Positions 17,397 to 26,061 of a stretch of DNA of 64,000 bases are shown piece by piece. This DNA is from Janthinobacterium sp. 61 (GTDB lineage: Bacteria; Pseudomonadota; Gammaproteobacteria; Burkholderiales; Burkholderiaceae_D). Under the pieces are notes generated by a model. It searched no databases. It worked only from the letters and a program-made list of their open reading frames with translations, and was not told where the DNA came from. The stretch is taken from the NCBI RefSeq assembly GCF_002846335.1, contig NZ_PJMQ01000001.1, forward strand, positions 4,650,001 to 4,714,000. Reading direction: 5' to 3'. Every line of letters starts with the position of its first letter. The stretch's first letter is position 1. A program made the position numbers and the translations under genes.

Positions 17397-18374
17397 ATGG
17401 ACCTGGTGTTCTACGGCTTTGCCGTGCTGCTGTTCGCCGCCTGCATCCTGATGGTGGAAGGCGCCTGGCTGTGGTGGGCGGGCACGCATGGCAGCGCGGC
17501 ACGGCGCATCAACCGGCGCTTGCGGCTGATGGCCGCGCGCGGCGAGGCGGGCGAGGAGCGGGTCTCCATCCTCAAGCAGCGCCGCTATGCGCGTGCGCCC
17601 GGCCTGGAGCGTTTGCTGCGGCGCGCGCCGCAGGCGGCGCAGCTCGACCACCTGCTGCTGCAATCGGGCTTGTCCTGGTCGGTGGCGCAATTCATCGGCG
17701 TCACCGGCGCCCTGTTGCTGGCGGCCTTGCTGCTGCTGGCGGTCTGGTCCATGCCCTTGCCTGGCGCCTTGCTGCTGCTGTCTGGCGCCGTCAGCGGACC
17801 GTGGCTGTTCGTGCTGCGCGCGCGCGCGGCACGGCTGAAAAAGATCGAGGCACAATTGCCGGAAGCGGCCGATTTCCTGGCCCGCGCGCTGCGCGCCGGC
17901 CACTCGTTTTCGAATGTGCTGCAGATGGTGGGCGATGAATTGAGCGAGCCGATCAGCGGCGAATTCAAGATGGCGCACGAAGAAATCAATTACGGCGTGC
18001 CGATGAACGAGGCGCTGCAAAACCTGGCGGTGCGCATTCCGCTGACGGACTTGCGCTACCTCGTCATCGCCGTGCTGGTGCAGCGCGAATCGGGGGGGAA
18101 CCTGGCTGAAGTGCTGATCAGCATCGCGCGCATCATCCGCGCCCGATTAAAACTGCTGGGGCAGGTGCGCGTGCTGTCCGCCGAGGGGCGCATGTCGGCC
18201 TGGGTGCTGGGACTGATGCCGGTGGTGATGATAGGCGTCATGGCCGTGGTCAACCCGCAATACATCCGCCTGCTGTGGACCGATCCCGCCGGCATCAAAT
18301 TGCTGTGGTACGCGGCCGGCATGGTGGCGCTGGGCGTGGTCTGGATGCGCAATGTGATACGTATCAGGATATAA
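17397..18374 (+). CDS. tadB: Tad inner-membrane platform protein TadB
   Basis: This 325-aa membrane protein has an N-terminal helix, a hydrophobic pair near 95-140, a GspF-type domain (about 155-285, with EAADFLARALRAGHSF) and C-terminal helices. With TadC it forms the platform that couples the TadA motor to pilin insertion. The start at 17397 follows GGGAGGG, 7 bases away. It lies between tadA and tadC, the usual order. Confidence 0.94.
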   Translation: MDLVFYGFAVLLFAACILMVEGAWLWWAGTHGSAARRINRRLRLMAARGEAGEERVSILKQRRYARAPGLERLLRRAPQAAQLDHLLLQSGLSWSVAQFIGVTGALLLAALLLLAVWSMPLPGALLLLSGAVSGPWLFVLRARAARLKKIEAQLPEAADFLARALRAGHSFSNVLQMVGDELSEPISGEFKMAHEEINYGVPMNEALQNLAVRIPLTDLRYLVIAVLVQRESGGNLAEVLISIARIIRARLKLLGQVRVLSAEGRMSAWVLGLMPVVMIGVMAVVNPQYIRLLWTDPAGIKLLWYAAGMVALGVVWMRNVIRIRI

Positions 18375-18388
18375 CAACAGGGGGTGGC

Positions 18389-19327
18389 ATGAACGGTTCG
18401 CAACTGCTGTTTCTCGTGATTGTCTTTGTCGTGGTTGTGGCGCTGGCCCTGCTGGCGTGGCTGATCTTCTTTCCCGGCACCTTGCGCCAGCGCCTGTTTG
18501 GCGCCATGGTGCCGGCGGCCAGCGACGCGGTGGCCGACCATGGCTGGGTGGAGCGGGTGGCACGCGTGGCGCAGCCATTCAGCAAGCTGTCGCTGCCGGA
18601 AGAGGGCTGGGAGCGTTCGCCGTTGCGCACGCGCTTCATGAACGCGGGGTGGCGGCAAGCGAGCGCGCCAGCCCTGTACTTTGCGGCGAAAACCGTGCTG
18701 GCCCTGCTGTTTCCCACCGTGCTGGGCCTGTATGCGGCCAGCGCCATGGCGGCACAGTTGCGCAGCGTGCTGCTGTTGCTGCTATGCGTCAGCGCCACCA
18801 TCGGCTATTACCTGCCGAATCTGGTGCTGGCCGACACGGCCAGGCGGCGTAAGCGCGACATCTTCGAAAACATCCCCGATGCGCTCGACTTGCTGACCGT
18901 GTGCGTGGAAGCGGGCCTGAGCCTTGAGCGCGCGCTGGTGAAGGTGTCGGGCGAAATCCACATCAAAAGCGTGGTGCTGGCGCAGGAATTGCAATTGGTG
19001 CTGATGGAAATGCGCGCCGGCTTTTCCAAGGAAAAGGCGCTGCGCAACCTGGCCCTGCGCAGCGGCGTGGACGATGTCGATACCCTCGTCGCCATGCTGA
19101 TCCAATCGGAGCGCTTCGGCACCAGCATGGGCGATTCACTGCGCGTGCATTCGGAAAACCTGCGCAGCAAGCGCAGCCTGCTGGCTGAGGAGGCAGCAGC
19201 GAAGATCGCCCTGAAACTGCTGTTCCCGCTGATTTTTTGCGTCTTTCCCACCCTGATGCTGGTGCTCATGGGGCCGGCCGTGATCGAAGTCTATCGCGTG
19301 CTCGTGCCGGCCATGGCCAGCCGCTGA
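18389..19327 (+). CDS. tadC: Tad inner-membrane platform protein TadC
   Basis: The 312-aa partner of TadB starts with a hydrophobic helix and has two more near 95-140. Its GspF-type domain follows (about 160-285) with the typical IPDALDLLTVCVEAGLSLERA segment, and a C-terminal helix closes the protein. The ATG at 18389 is preceded by GGGGTGG. It is 14 bases from tadB and 11 bases from the following TPR lipoprotein gene. Confidence 0.94.
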   Translation: MNGSQLLFLVIVFVVVVALALLAWLIFFPGTLRQRLFGAMVPAASDAVADHGWVERVARVAQPFSKLSLPEEGWERSPLRTRFMNAGWRQASAPALYFAAKTVLALLFPTVLGLYAASAMAAQLRSVLLLLLCVSATIGYYLPNLVLADTARRRKRDIFENIPDALDLLTVCVEAGLSLERALVKVSGEIHIKSVVLAQELQLVLMEMRAGFSKEKALRNLALRSGVDDVDTLVAMLIQSERFGTSMGDSLRVHSENLRSKRSLLAEEAAAKIALKLLFPLIFCVFPTLMLVLMGPAVIEVYRVLVPAMASR

Positions 19328-19338
19328 AAGGAGTTTCC

Positions 19339-20406
19339 ATGCGCTTGATGCTCTCCCGCCTGGCAGCCGCCTGTGCATGCCTGGGCCTGGCCGCCTGTAC
19401 CTCGCAACTGGCCCAGATACCGGTACCGCCCTGGCCTGACGCCGATGCCGCTTATGTGGCGGGGCGCCAGCATTTCGAGCGGGGCGACCTGCCCGCCGCG
19501 CAAGCGGCCTATGAAGAAGTCCTGCGCCATGCGCCGCGCCACGTGAATGCGCGCAACGGCCTGGCCGTGCTGCACGCGCAGCGTGGCGAATATGACGCGG
19601 CCATCGCCCAGTGGCAGGCGCTGATACAGGAAATGGGCATGGCGCGGCCGCAGCATGCCTATCTGTTCAGTAATCTCGGGCATGCCTATTCTCTGAGCGG
19701 GCGCGATGCGCAAGCCTTGATTGCGCTGGAACAGGCGTGTCTGCTCGATCCGCTCAATGCGCTGGCCTGGCGGCATCTGGCGCAGGTGCTCGAACGGCTG
19801 GGACAGCATGAGCGCGCCGCCATCATGCGGCGCCAGGCGGCCAGTTTGCAGGAACACGACTTGCGGTACGACATGGCCTTGTTGCGCGGCGCGGCGCCGC
19901 CGCAGCTGGTGCCCGCGAGCGCGCCGGTACACGATGTGCCCGCCATGGCGCGCGTGGAGATCACGCAGAGCGATGGCATGGCCCAGCTGCGGCGCGTGCG
20001 CGGCCTGCCCGCTAGCTCCCTGCTACCGCTGGTGCCGCTGCGGCCCATGCCGTCGGCCGGCGCGCCGCAGCCGCGCCTGGAAATTGTGAATGGCAACGGG
20101 GTGCCGGGCATGGCCGCCGCGCTGGCGCGCAGCCTGACCGGCGGCCCCGTGCAGGTGGTGCGCCTGGCCAATGCAACCAGCTTTCAGGTGGCGCGCACGC
20201 GCATCGAATACCGGCCCGCGCAGGAGCAGGCGGCGCGCCAGCTGGCCCGCCAGCTGGGCGCCAAGGTGCAGGCCCAGGCCGCCGATTGCCCTGCCAGCGA
20301 GCTGCGCCTGGTACTGGGGCGCGACCTGAGTGACCCCGCCATGTTGTACCGCTATTATCTGCAGCAATTGCAGCTGGCGCGCCAGGCACTGGCACGGCTC
20401 GGTTAA
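19339..20406 (+). CDS. tadD: TadD-like lipoprotein: TPR domain fused to LytR_C domain
   Basis: The protein is 355 aa. A signal peptide ends in lipobox LAAC (Cys20). TPR repeats cover about 35-170, as in TadD, which is needed for pilus assembly. Unlike the usual TadD, a second domain at about 246-330 (RLEIVNGNGVPGMAAALARS) resembles the LytR_C domain found on cell-envelope proteins. AAAGGAG precedes the ATG. Its stop codon overlaps, as TTAA, the stop of a minus-strand reading frame. It is the last gene of the tad run. The LytR_C assignment is by sequence pattern. Confidence 0.88.
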   Translation: MRLMLSRLAAACACLGLAACTSQLAQIPVPPWPDADAAYVAGRQHFERGDLPAAQAAYEEVLRHAPRHVNARNGLAVLHAQRGEYDAAIAQWQALIQEMGMARPQHAYLFSNLGHAYSLSGRDAQALIALEQACLLDPLNALAWRHLAQVLERLGQHERAAIMRRQAASLQEHDLRYDMALLRGAAPPQLVPASAPVHDVPAMARVEITQSDGMAQLRRVRGLPASSLLPLVPLRPMPSAGAPQPRLEIVNGNGVPGMAAALARSLTGGPVQVVRLANATSFQVARTRIEYRPAQEQAARQLARQLGAKVQAQAADCPASELRLVLGRDLSDPAMLYRYYLQQLQLARQALARLG

Positions 20407-20602
20407 AACGCCTTTGCTGGCGTGTTTTGAGCATGCCGATTGCTATGTCGGCTGGCGTCGGCCAGCGACAGCGTGCCAGTGCTGGTGGTGATGCGGAAAT
20501 TGTTCAACTCGTTGACGGCCAGGCCGTAGGCGCCGCAATGATAAGCAGGTGGCCAGCCGAATTGCTTGCGCAACCGCAAACGATGCGCGCCACTTCCCCG
20601 GC
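20403..20602 (-). pseudogene. Probable displaced 3' part of the adjacent hypothetical gene
   Basis: The minus-strand frame one base off that of the upstream gene reads on with coding-like codon choice (residues such as FGWPPAYHCGAYGLAVNELN). It ends at a stop that overlaps the tadD stop. It has no start of its own with a ribosome-binding site. The simplest reading is that a single gene from 20977 to 20403 carries an indel near 20600. The alternative is that this is non-coding spacer. Confidence 0.35.
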
Positions 20603-20977
20603 TTACGTCAATTTCCAGTTGGTAATCGTCGTGCGCTGCCAGTCGATGTCGCTTTTCTTGACAGGTTTTACCGTCAAGGTGCGCTGCCATACATCCGTGT
20701 ATTCCATCAGCTCCTCGTCGTCGCCGATCTCGACGTGGCGGTGAATCAGGGCAATGCCAAAGCGGTCGCGTGCGCAATCGCGCTGCAGTACGTCGCGCAA
20801 TGTCCGAAAGCGGGCCGGGGCTACGGCCTGCAGCGGGGCGATGGCGGAAATATCGGCAGGGGCTTGCCATTGCATGGCATGGATGTTCAGGCTGTGCATG
20901 AAAGGCGCCCGTGCCCCGTGACGAAAAGGCCCTGGCGGCCGGAGCGGCGCTTGCGCCATATCAAAGCTGCGGTACAT
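20603..20977 (-). CDS. Hypothetical protein, possibly frameshift-truncated
   Basis: From the ATG at 20977 the frame gives 124 aa; a shorter start at 20899 (MHSLNIHAMQW) gives 98 aa. I do not recognise a characterised domain. The region FGIALIHRHVEIGDDEELM looks like conserved coding sequence. The frame stops abruptly after TNWKLT, and a coding-like frame continues one base off, suggesting a frameshift. It is divergent from a plus-strand gene starting only 36 bp away. No strong ribosome-binding site precedes either start. Confidence 0.5.
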   Translation of the reverse strand: MYRSFDMAQAPLRPPGPFRHGARAPFMHSLNIHAMQWQAPADISAIAPLQAVAPARFRTLRDVLQRDCARDRFGIALIHRHVEIGDDEELMEYTDVWQRTLTVKPVKKSDIDWQRTTITNWKLT

Positions 20978-21013
20978 CGCATCTCGTCCGATAATTGCCC
21001 GGTAAAATAGGCC

Positions 21014-21325
21014 ATGGCAAACAAAACCCCCACCTTCCCCGGCGCACGCACGGGCCGCGGCCAGGTCCTGGCCGTGCTGCTGTCGAACCGCGACCAGTCC
21101 GGCACCGAACCCCTGCAAGGCCGCGTCTCCCTGGCCGCCATCGTCAAAGCGCTCAAACGCAAATACCACTGGCCGATTGAAACCCACAGCTTTCCCGCCA
21201 ACACGCAGGATGGCCGCGCCAGCTGGGCGACCGTCTACAGCTTGCCAGAAAAGGTCATTGAGGCCGCGCTGGAGGCCGGCGGCCGGGAGTGGCTGGAGAG
21301 CCGGGGAGCGGCCGGGCGGCGGTGA
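21014..21325 (+). CDS. Conserved hypothetical protein, 103 aa
   Basis: The protein is basic and has no signal peptide or membrane segment. The middle (SLAAIVKALKRKYHWPIET) looks like part of a small helical or winged-helix fold. The final stretch is a low-complexity RGAAGRR tail. TAAAAT, 14 bases before the ATG, could be a -10 box, leaving almost no leader and no ribosome-binding site. Codon use matches the genome. Function is unknown. Confidence 0.6.
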   Translation: MANKTPTFPGARTGRGQVLAVLLSNRDQSGTEPLQGRVSLAAIVKALKRKYHWPIETHSFPANTQDGRASWATVYSLPEKVIEAALEAGGREWLESRGAAGRR

Positions 21326-21340
21326 ATGCACCGCAGGGCG

Positions 21341-21547
21341 CTATTCGAGCCGGAAGCCGACCTTCAGCGTGACCTGGAAGTGCGCCACCTTGCCATCGAC
21401 GATATGCCCGCGTGACTCTGTCACTTCATACCAGTCCATATGCTTGACCGTGAGCGCCGCCTTGGCGATGGCATCGCGTATCGCCTGATCACTGCTCTCG
21501 GTCGATGTGCCGACCAGTTCGATCAGCTTGTAAGTGTGTGCGGACAT
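21341..21547 (-). CDS. Dodecin family flavin-binding protein
   Basis: This 68-residue protein matches dodecin in full: a start MSAHTYKLIELVGTSTES, a short helix, and strands with the flavin-stacking tryptophan in MDWYEVTE. The C-terminus is FQVTLKVGFRLE. Dodecins form hollow dodecamers that store or buffer flavins. The start at 21547 has GGGGGAA upstream, and a longer start at 21577 is unlikely. The gene stands alone, convergent with the 103-aa gene. Confidence 0.93.
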   Translation of the reverse strand: MSAHTYKLIELVGTSTESSDQAIRDAIAKAALTVKHMDWYEVTESRGHIVDGKVAHFQVTLKVGFRLE

Positions 21548-21678
21548 GATGTTCCCCCAGGTAGGCAAGCCAGACATCGGAGTTAATTCTTCGCTAGCAA
21601 GTGCCCATAGTGCGCCTAAACGCGCTGGACGTCATTGCGCGGTGCAGCAAGGCGTTGCGGGAGTGGTTTGCAGAAGGG

Positions 21679-21717
21679 AAAAAAGAAAAAAGGGCTACAA
21701 GCCGAAGCCTGTAACCC
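21679..21717 (-). terminator. Rho-independent terminator of tRNA-Thr
   Basis: On the minus strand GGGTTACAGGC pairs with GCTTGTAGCCC around a TTCG loop, followed by a long T-rich run. It lies 21 bases after the tRNA 3' end and is the natural terminator of the tRNA, or of an sspAB-tRNA transcript. Confidence 0.9.
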
Positions 21718-21737
21718 TTTGATTTCCTACTGAATTC

Positions 21738-21813
<76 letters not shown>

Positions 21814-21831
21814 AAAAACTGTGCGTTGCGA

Positions 21832-21837
21832 ATTATA
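21832..21837 (-). promoter_or_regulatory. -10 box of tRNA-Thr promoter
   Basis: The minus strand reads TATAAT, a perfect sigma-70 -10 box, 18 bases before the tRNA 5' end. It lies three bases after the sspB stop codon, so the -35 region must fall inside the sspB 3' coding end. There the best match, CTGACA, is only 14 bases away. Confidence 0.6.
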
Positions 21838-21839
21838 CG

Positions 21840-22352
21840 CTATTTAATGCGTGTCAGGGTCGGGCGGCCGCCTTTTTTTGGTGGCTCGTCGTCGCCGGGC
21901 GTGGCGTTGTCGCGTTGTTCGGAGGAACTGGTCGGCACGGACGACAAGGTCGGGGCGCTGGAAACCGGCGCGATCGCTGGCGGCGGCACGTCGCTGGATG
22001 CGGGGCTGTCCGTCGGTTGCGCATCGGGATCATCGTTGCCCAGCACGGGCTCGAAGGCCATGCCCTGGCCGTTTTCGTTGGCGTAGATGGCCATCACGTT
22101 GTCGACTGGCACATAGATTTCGCGCGAGACACCACCAAAGCGGGCGTGGAAGCGGACGGCGTCGTTGTCCATCTTCAGGCCACTGGTGGCGCCGAAGCTG
22201 ATGTTGAGCACGATTTCGCCCTTTTTCACGTATTCCATCGGTACCGTGGTGCGCGAATCGACTTTGACCGCGAGATAAGGCGTGTAGCCGCTGTCGGTGC
22301 ACCATTCGTAGATGGCGCGCAGCATATAAGGTTTGGTTGAGATTTCAGACAT
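21840..22352 (-). CDS. sspB: ClpXP protease specificity-enhancing factor SspB
   Basis: The 170-aa adaptor binds ssrA-tagged proteins and delivers them to ClpXP. The folded domain (about 1-110) has the typical start STKPYMLRAIYEWCTDSG and the LNISFGATSGLKM strand region. A flexible Ser/Pro/Thr-rich tail ends in a basic GGRPTLTRIK peptide, where SspB proteins carry their ClpX-binding module. The start at 22352 aligns with the family; a longer frame to 22415 is not credible. It lies downstream of sspA, the usual pair. Confidence 0.95.
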   Translation of the reverse strand: MSEISTKPYMLRAIYEWCTDSGYTPYLAVKVDSRTTVPMEYVKKGEIVLNISFGATSGLKMDNDAVRFHARFGGVSREIYVPVDNVMAIYANENGQGMAFEPVLGNDDPDAQPTDSPASSDVPPPAIAPVSSAPTLSSVPTSSSEQRDNATPGDDEPPKKGGRPTLTRIK

Positions 22353-22504
22353 GATAGGCACTGTGAGGCGGGAGCGCCCCCCGTCAAGCATGAGGCGGGC
22401 GCACCGGTAGTTCAATGAAACGATGGGACAACTAATTCAATAAAAGAACAAAGAATGACAGTTGGCCCAAGATGCCCCGGCAAGCGTGGCTTGCCGGGAA
22501 TATC

Positions 22505-23116
22505 TTAACGGCGCATGACCTTTTCGGAAGGCGTCAGCGCTTCGATGTACGCAGGGCGCGAGAAGATGCGTTCGGCGTATTTCATCAGCGGTGCAGCCGT
22601 CTTCGACAGTTCGATGCCGTAGTGGTCCAGGCGCCACAGCAGCGGCGCGACAGCCACGTCGAGCATCGAGAATTCGTCACCCAGCATGTACTTGTTTTTC
22701 AGGAACAGCGGCGCCAGGGTCGTCAGGCGGTCGCGGATTTCCGCGCGTGCCTTGTCGTGGGCCTTGTCGTTGCTTTTGGCGCGTTCGCTTTCCAGCACGT
22801 GCACGTGCACGAACAGTTCTTTTTCGAAATTGAACAGCATCAGGCGCGCGCGGGCACGCATCAGCGGATCGGCCGGCATCAGTTGCGGATGCGGGAAGCG
22901 CTCATCGATGTACTCGTTGATGATGTTCGATTCATACAGGATCAGTTCGCGCTCGACCAGGATAGGCACCTGGCCATACGGGTTCATGGTCGAAATATCT
23001 TCCGGTTTGTTGAACAGGTCGACGTCGCGCACTTCGAAGTCCATGCCTTTTTCAAACAGGACCAGGCGGCAGCGTTGCGAAAATGGGCAGGTTGTACCCG
23101 AATAGAGAACCATCAT
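22505..23116 (-). CDS. sspA: Stringent starvation protein A (GST-like RNA polymerase-associated factor)
   Basis: The 203-aa protein has a thioredoxin-like N-terminal domain (MVLYSGTTCPFSQRCRLVLF) and an all-helical GST C-terminal domain. SspA binds RNA polymerase and acts in stationary phase and acid stress. AGGAAC lies 9 bases before the double ATG. It is followed by sspB and preceded by the bc1 genes, an arrangement common in betaproteobacteria. Confidence 0.94.
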   Translation of the reverse strand: MMVLYSGTTCPFSQRCRLVLFEKGMDFEVRDVDLFNKPEDISTMNPYGQVPILVERELILYESNIINEYIDERFPHPQLMPADPLMRARARLMLFNFEKELFVHVHVLESERAKSNDKAHDKARAEIRDRLTTLAPLFLKNKYMLGDEFSMLDVAVAPLLWRLDHYGIELSKTAAPLMKYAERIFSRPAYIEALTPSEKVMRR

Positions 23117-23140
23117 TTTTTATAGTTCCTTAGAAACAAA

Positions 23141-23168
23141 GGGGGTGAAGCCGCGAACGGCTCACCCC
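23141..23168 (-). terminator. Hairpin between petC and sspA
   Basis: On the minus strand GGGGTGAGCCG pairs with CGGCTTCACCCC (one bulged base) around a TTCG-type loop, followed by CTTTGTTTC. It fits a terminator for the petABC transcript with an imperfect T-tract. A second hairpin, CCGGCC-TAT-GGCCGG, sits at 23214-23228, right after the petC stop. Confidence 0.6.
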
Positions 23169-23236
23169 AGGTCGCTTGTCCACTCATGCGGACAACGCAG
23201 AAACAGGCATAAACCGGCCTATGGCCGGCGCCTCAC

Positions 23237-24001
23237 TTATTTGACTTCCTTCCAGAACGACGCGTTAAGGCGCCATGCCAGCAGAGCAAATACCGACAGG
23301 AACAGCAGCACCCAGACGCCCAGGCGCTTGCGTGTTTGCTGTGCCGGTTCGGCCATCCACTCCATGTAACCGACCAGGTCGGCTACCGCATTGTCATACT
23401 CGATCTTGTTCAACGTGCCTGGCTTGACCTGCTCGAAGCCGGCAAATTTGTGGATCTTCTTGCCAGCTTCGTGCGGATCATTTTCTTCCACGAACTTGGC
23501 AGTCTGGACACCTTGCAATTCCCATAATACATGCGGCATGGCAACATTCGGCAAGACCATGTTGTTCCAGCCGGTCGGCCGAGTGTCGTCTTTATAGAAC
23601 GTACGCAGGTAAGTATACAGGTAGTCGCCGCCTGTGCCAGCGGAAGATGATTTCGCGCGCGAAATTACCGACAAATCCGGCGGTACGACGCCAAAGAAGG
23701 CCTTGGCGTCCTGTGGTGCCAGGCTTGTTGTCATCAGGTCGCCTACTTTATCACCTGAGAACAACAGATTCTGCTTGATCTGGTCTTCCGTCAAGCCCAG
23801 GTCGCGCAGGCGGTTGTAACGCATCGACACGGCAGCGTGGCAATTCAGGCAATAATTGACGAACAATTTGGCGCCATGTTGCAGCGCTGCCATGTTCGTC
23901 TGGCGGTCAGGTGCCTTGTCCAGCGGAAAGCCGCCTTCGCTGGCGAGAGCCATGGCGGGCACGAAGGCCAGGATGGCGAGCAGTTTTTTTGCAATCTTCA
24001 T
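23237..24001 (-). CDS. petC: Cytochrome c1 of the cytochrome bc1 complex
   Basis: This 254-aa membrane-anchored c-type cytochrome passes electrons from the Rieske protein to soluble cytochrome c. It has a signal peptide (about 1-20), the haem site CLNCH at 51-55, the methionine-ligand region LPNVAMPHVLWELQG, and a C-terminal membrane anchor (RLGVWVLLFLSVFALLAW). AAAGGA lies upstream of the ATG. It is the last gene of petABC. Confidence 0.96.
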   Translation of the reverse strand: MKIAKKLLAILAFVPAMALASEGGFPLDKAPDRQTNMAALQHGAKLFVNYCLNCHAAVSMRYNRLRDLGLTEDQIKQNLLFSGDKVGDLMTTSLAPQDAKAFFGVVPPDLSVISRAKSSSAGTGGDYLYTYLRTFYKDDTRPTGWNNMVLPNVAMPHVLWELQGVQTAKFVEENDPHEAGKKIHKFAGFEQVKPGTLNKIEYDNAVADLVGYMEWMAEPAQQTRKRLGVWVLLFLSVFALLAWRLNASFWKEVK

Positions 24002-24037
24002 ATGATGTATGTCCTTTGAGCGTGGCGTGAGAGCGGC

Positions 24038-25450
24038 TTAGTGCGGGTGAAACGTCACACGCGACGGCACGGTCTTGAACTTGCCCATTGCACTCCACCA
24101 TGGCATCAGCAGGAAAAAGCTGAAGTAAATCAGTGTGCACACTTGCGACACGATGGTTTTCGTATCCGTTGGCGCCTGGGTGCCGAGGTAGCCCAGGATC
24201 AGGAACGACAGGCCGAAGATGGCGTACACATATTTGTGCCAGTTCGGACGGTAGCGGATCGATTTCACAGGCGAATGGTCGAGCCATGGCAGGAAGGCCA
24301 GGATCACGACGGAACCGCCAAAGAACACCACGCCCCAGAATTTCGCGTCCAGCACCTGTGGCAGCATGCCGATGATGGCGACGATGGCGATGCCGGCGAT
24401 GGCCGACTTGACGGTCGTCGACAGGCGCGACTTGAGCCAGATGAACACCACGTAAGCGGCCACGACACCCATCAGCACATACATGAAGTCGGCCGTGGTG
24501 GCACGCAGCACCGAGTAGAACGGCGTGAAGTACCAGGTTGGCGCGATGTGCAGCGGGGTTTTCAGCGAATCGCCGGGCAGGAAGTTGTTGTATTCCAGGA
24601 AATATCCACCCATTTCCGGCGCGAAGAACACGACGGCGCTGAAAATGACGAGGAAGATCGACACGCCGAACAGATCATGCACGGTGTAGTACGGATGCGA
24701 CGGGATGGAATCGACCGGGTGGCCATCGGCGCCCAGGTTTTCCTTCACTTCGATGCCGTCCGGGTTGCTCGAGCCCACTTCATGCAGGGCGATCAAGTGC
24801 GCTGCAACCAAGCCCAGCAGTACCAGCGGGATGGCGATCACGTGGAAGGCGAAGAAGCGGTTCAGGGTCGCGTCGGAAACAACGTAGTCGCCGCGTATCC
24901 ACAACGACAGGTCAGGGCCGATGAACGGGATGGCGCCAAACAGGTTGACGATCACTTGTGCGCCCCAGTACGACATCTGGCCCCATGGCAGCAGGTAGCC
25001 GAAGAACGCTTCGGCCATCAGGCACAGGAAGATGGCGAAACCGAACAGCCAGATCAGTTCACGTGGCTTGCGGTACGAGCCGTACAGCAGGGCGCGCGTC
25101 ATGTGCAGGTAGACGATGATGAAGAAGGCCGAGGCGCCCGTCGAGTGCATGTAGCGCACCAGCCAGCCCCACGGGACCTCGCGCATGATGTACTCGACGG
25201 AATTGAAGGCCAGGGCCGCATCCGGTTTGTAGTGCATGGTCAGGAAGATGCCGGTGACGATCTGCAAGACCAGCACCAGCATGGCCAGCGAGCCGAAGAT
25301 GTACCAGAAATTGAAGTTTTTCGGGGCGTAGTACTTGCCCCATTGGTCATTCCACAGCTTGGTCAGGGGAAAGCGGTCATCTACCCAGCCCAGCGCTTTT
25401 TCGGCGACGGGAGCGTCTGCCGGGAATTTCGTTTCTTTAAAAGCAGCCAT
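24038..25450 (-). CDS. petB: Cytochrome b of the cytochrome bc1 complex
   Basis: The 470-aa polytopic membrane protein carries the two haems b and the quinone sites. Seen are the helix-B and helix-D histidine regions (STGASAFFIIVYLHMTRALL; FFAFHVIAIPLVLLGLVAAH) and a PEWY-equivalent (WYFTPFYSVLR). The ATG at 25450 is taken; it begins two bases after the petA stop, and GAGG lies seven bases upstream. It sits between petA and petC. Confidence 0.96.
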   Translation of the reverse strand: MAAFKETKFPADAPVAEKALGWVDDRFPLTKLWNDQWGKYYAPKNFNFWYIFGSLAMLVLVLQIVTGIFLTMHYKPDAALAFNSVEYIMREVPWGWLVRYMHSTGASAFFIIVYLHMTRALLYGSYRKPRELIWLFGFAIFLCLMAEAFFGYLLPWGQMSYWGAQVIVNLFGAIPFIGPDLSLWIRGDYVVSDATLNRFFAFHVIAIPLVLLGLVAAHLIALHEVGSSNPDGIEVKENLGADGHPVDSIPSHPYYTVHDLFGVSIFLVIFSAVVFFAPEMGGYFLEYNNFLPGDSLKTPLHIAPTWYFTPFYSVLRATTADFMYVLMGVVAAYVVFIWLKSRLSTTVKSAIAGIAIVAIIGMLPQVLDAKFWGVVFFGGSVVILAFLPWLDHSPVKSIRYRPNWHKYVYAIFGLSFLILGYLGTQAPTDTKTIVSQVCTLIYFSFFLLMPWWSAMGKFKTVPSRVTFHPH

Positions 25451-25452
25451 GA

Positions 25453-26061
25453 TCAAGCCTCGCCTTTCTCGTCTTTACCTATCAGCAATTTGGTGTCGCT
25501 CAGGTACATATGGCGCGGCACTTGCAGGTTGTCCGGTGCTGGCTTGTTCTTGAACACGCGGCCTGCCATGTCGAAGGTGGAGCCGTGGCAAGGGCACAGG
25601 AAGCCGCCTTCCCAGTCATCGGGCAGCGACGGTTGCGGGCCGGGGGCAAATTTCGAGGAAGGGGAGCAGCCAAGATGGGTGCAGATGCCGACGGCGACGA
25701 GAATTTCAGGCTTGATCGAGCGCGCTTCGTTCATGCAGTATTCAGGCGTGAATTCGGCGGGATTGCGTTGCGAATTGGCATCGGCGACTTTGCCATCGGT
25801 CTTTTTCAGGGACGCGATCATTTCCGGCGTGCGTTTCAGAATCCAGACCGGCTTGCCACGCCATTCGACGGTGCGCATTTCGCCGGGTTGCAAGGTGGTG
25901 ATGTCTACTTCGACCGGCGCGCCAGCCGCTTTTGCGCGCTCCGACGGCTGGAAGGTGCTTACCAAGGCTCCCGCGGTTGCCAATCCAACTACACTGCCCG
26001 CCGCGCACGTGGCGACGAGCAAGCCGCGACGGCCTGAATCGACCTGCTTTTCGTTACTCAT
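25453..26061 (-). CDS. petA: Rieske iron-sulfur subunit of the cytochrome bc1 complex
   Basis: The 202-aa subunit transfers electrons from quinol to cytochrome c1. It has a twin-arginine-like N-terminus (SGRRGLLVATC) and a membrane helix. The 2Fe-2S ligands are in CTHLGC (Cys127, His129) and CPCHG (Cys156, His159), with the disulfide pair Cys132/Cys158. Its stop is two bases before the petB start. A CATAAT at 26094-26099 on this strand may be its -10 box. Confidence 0.96.
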   Translation of the reverse strand: MSNEKQVDSGRRGLLVATCAAGSVVGLATAGALVSTFQPSERAKAAGAPVEVDITTLQPGEMRTVEWRGKPVWILKRTPEMIASLKKTDGKVADANSQRNPAEFTPEYCMNEARSIKPEILVAVGICTHLGCSPSSKFAPGPQPSLPDDWEGGFLCPCHGSTFDMAGRVFKNKPAPDNLQVPRHMYLSDTKLLIGKDEKGEA

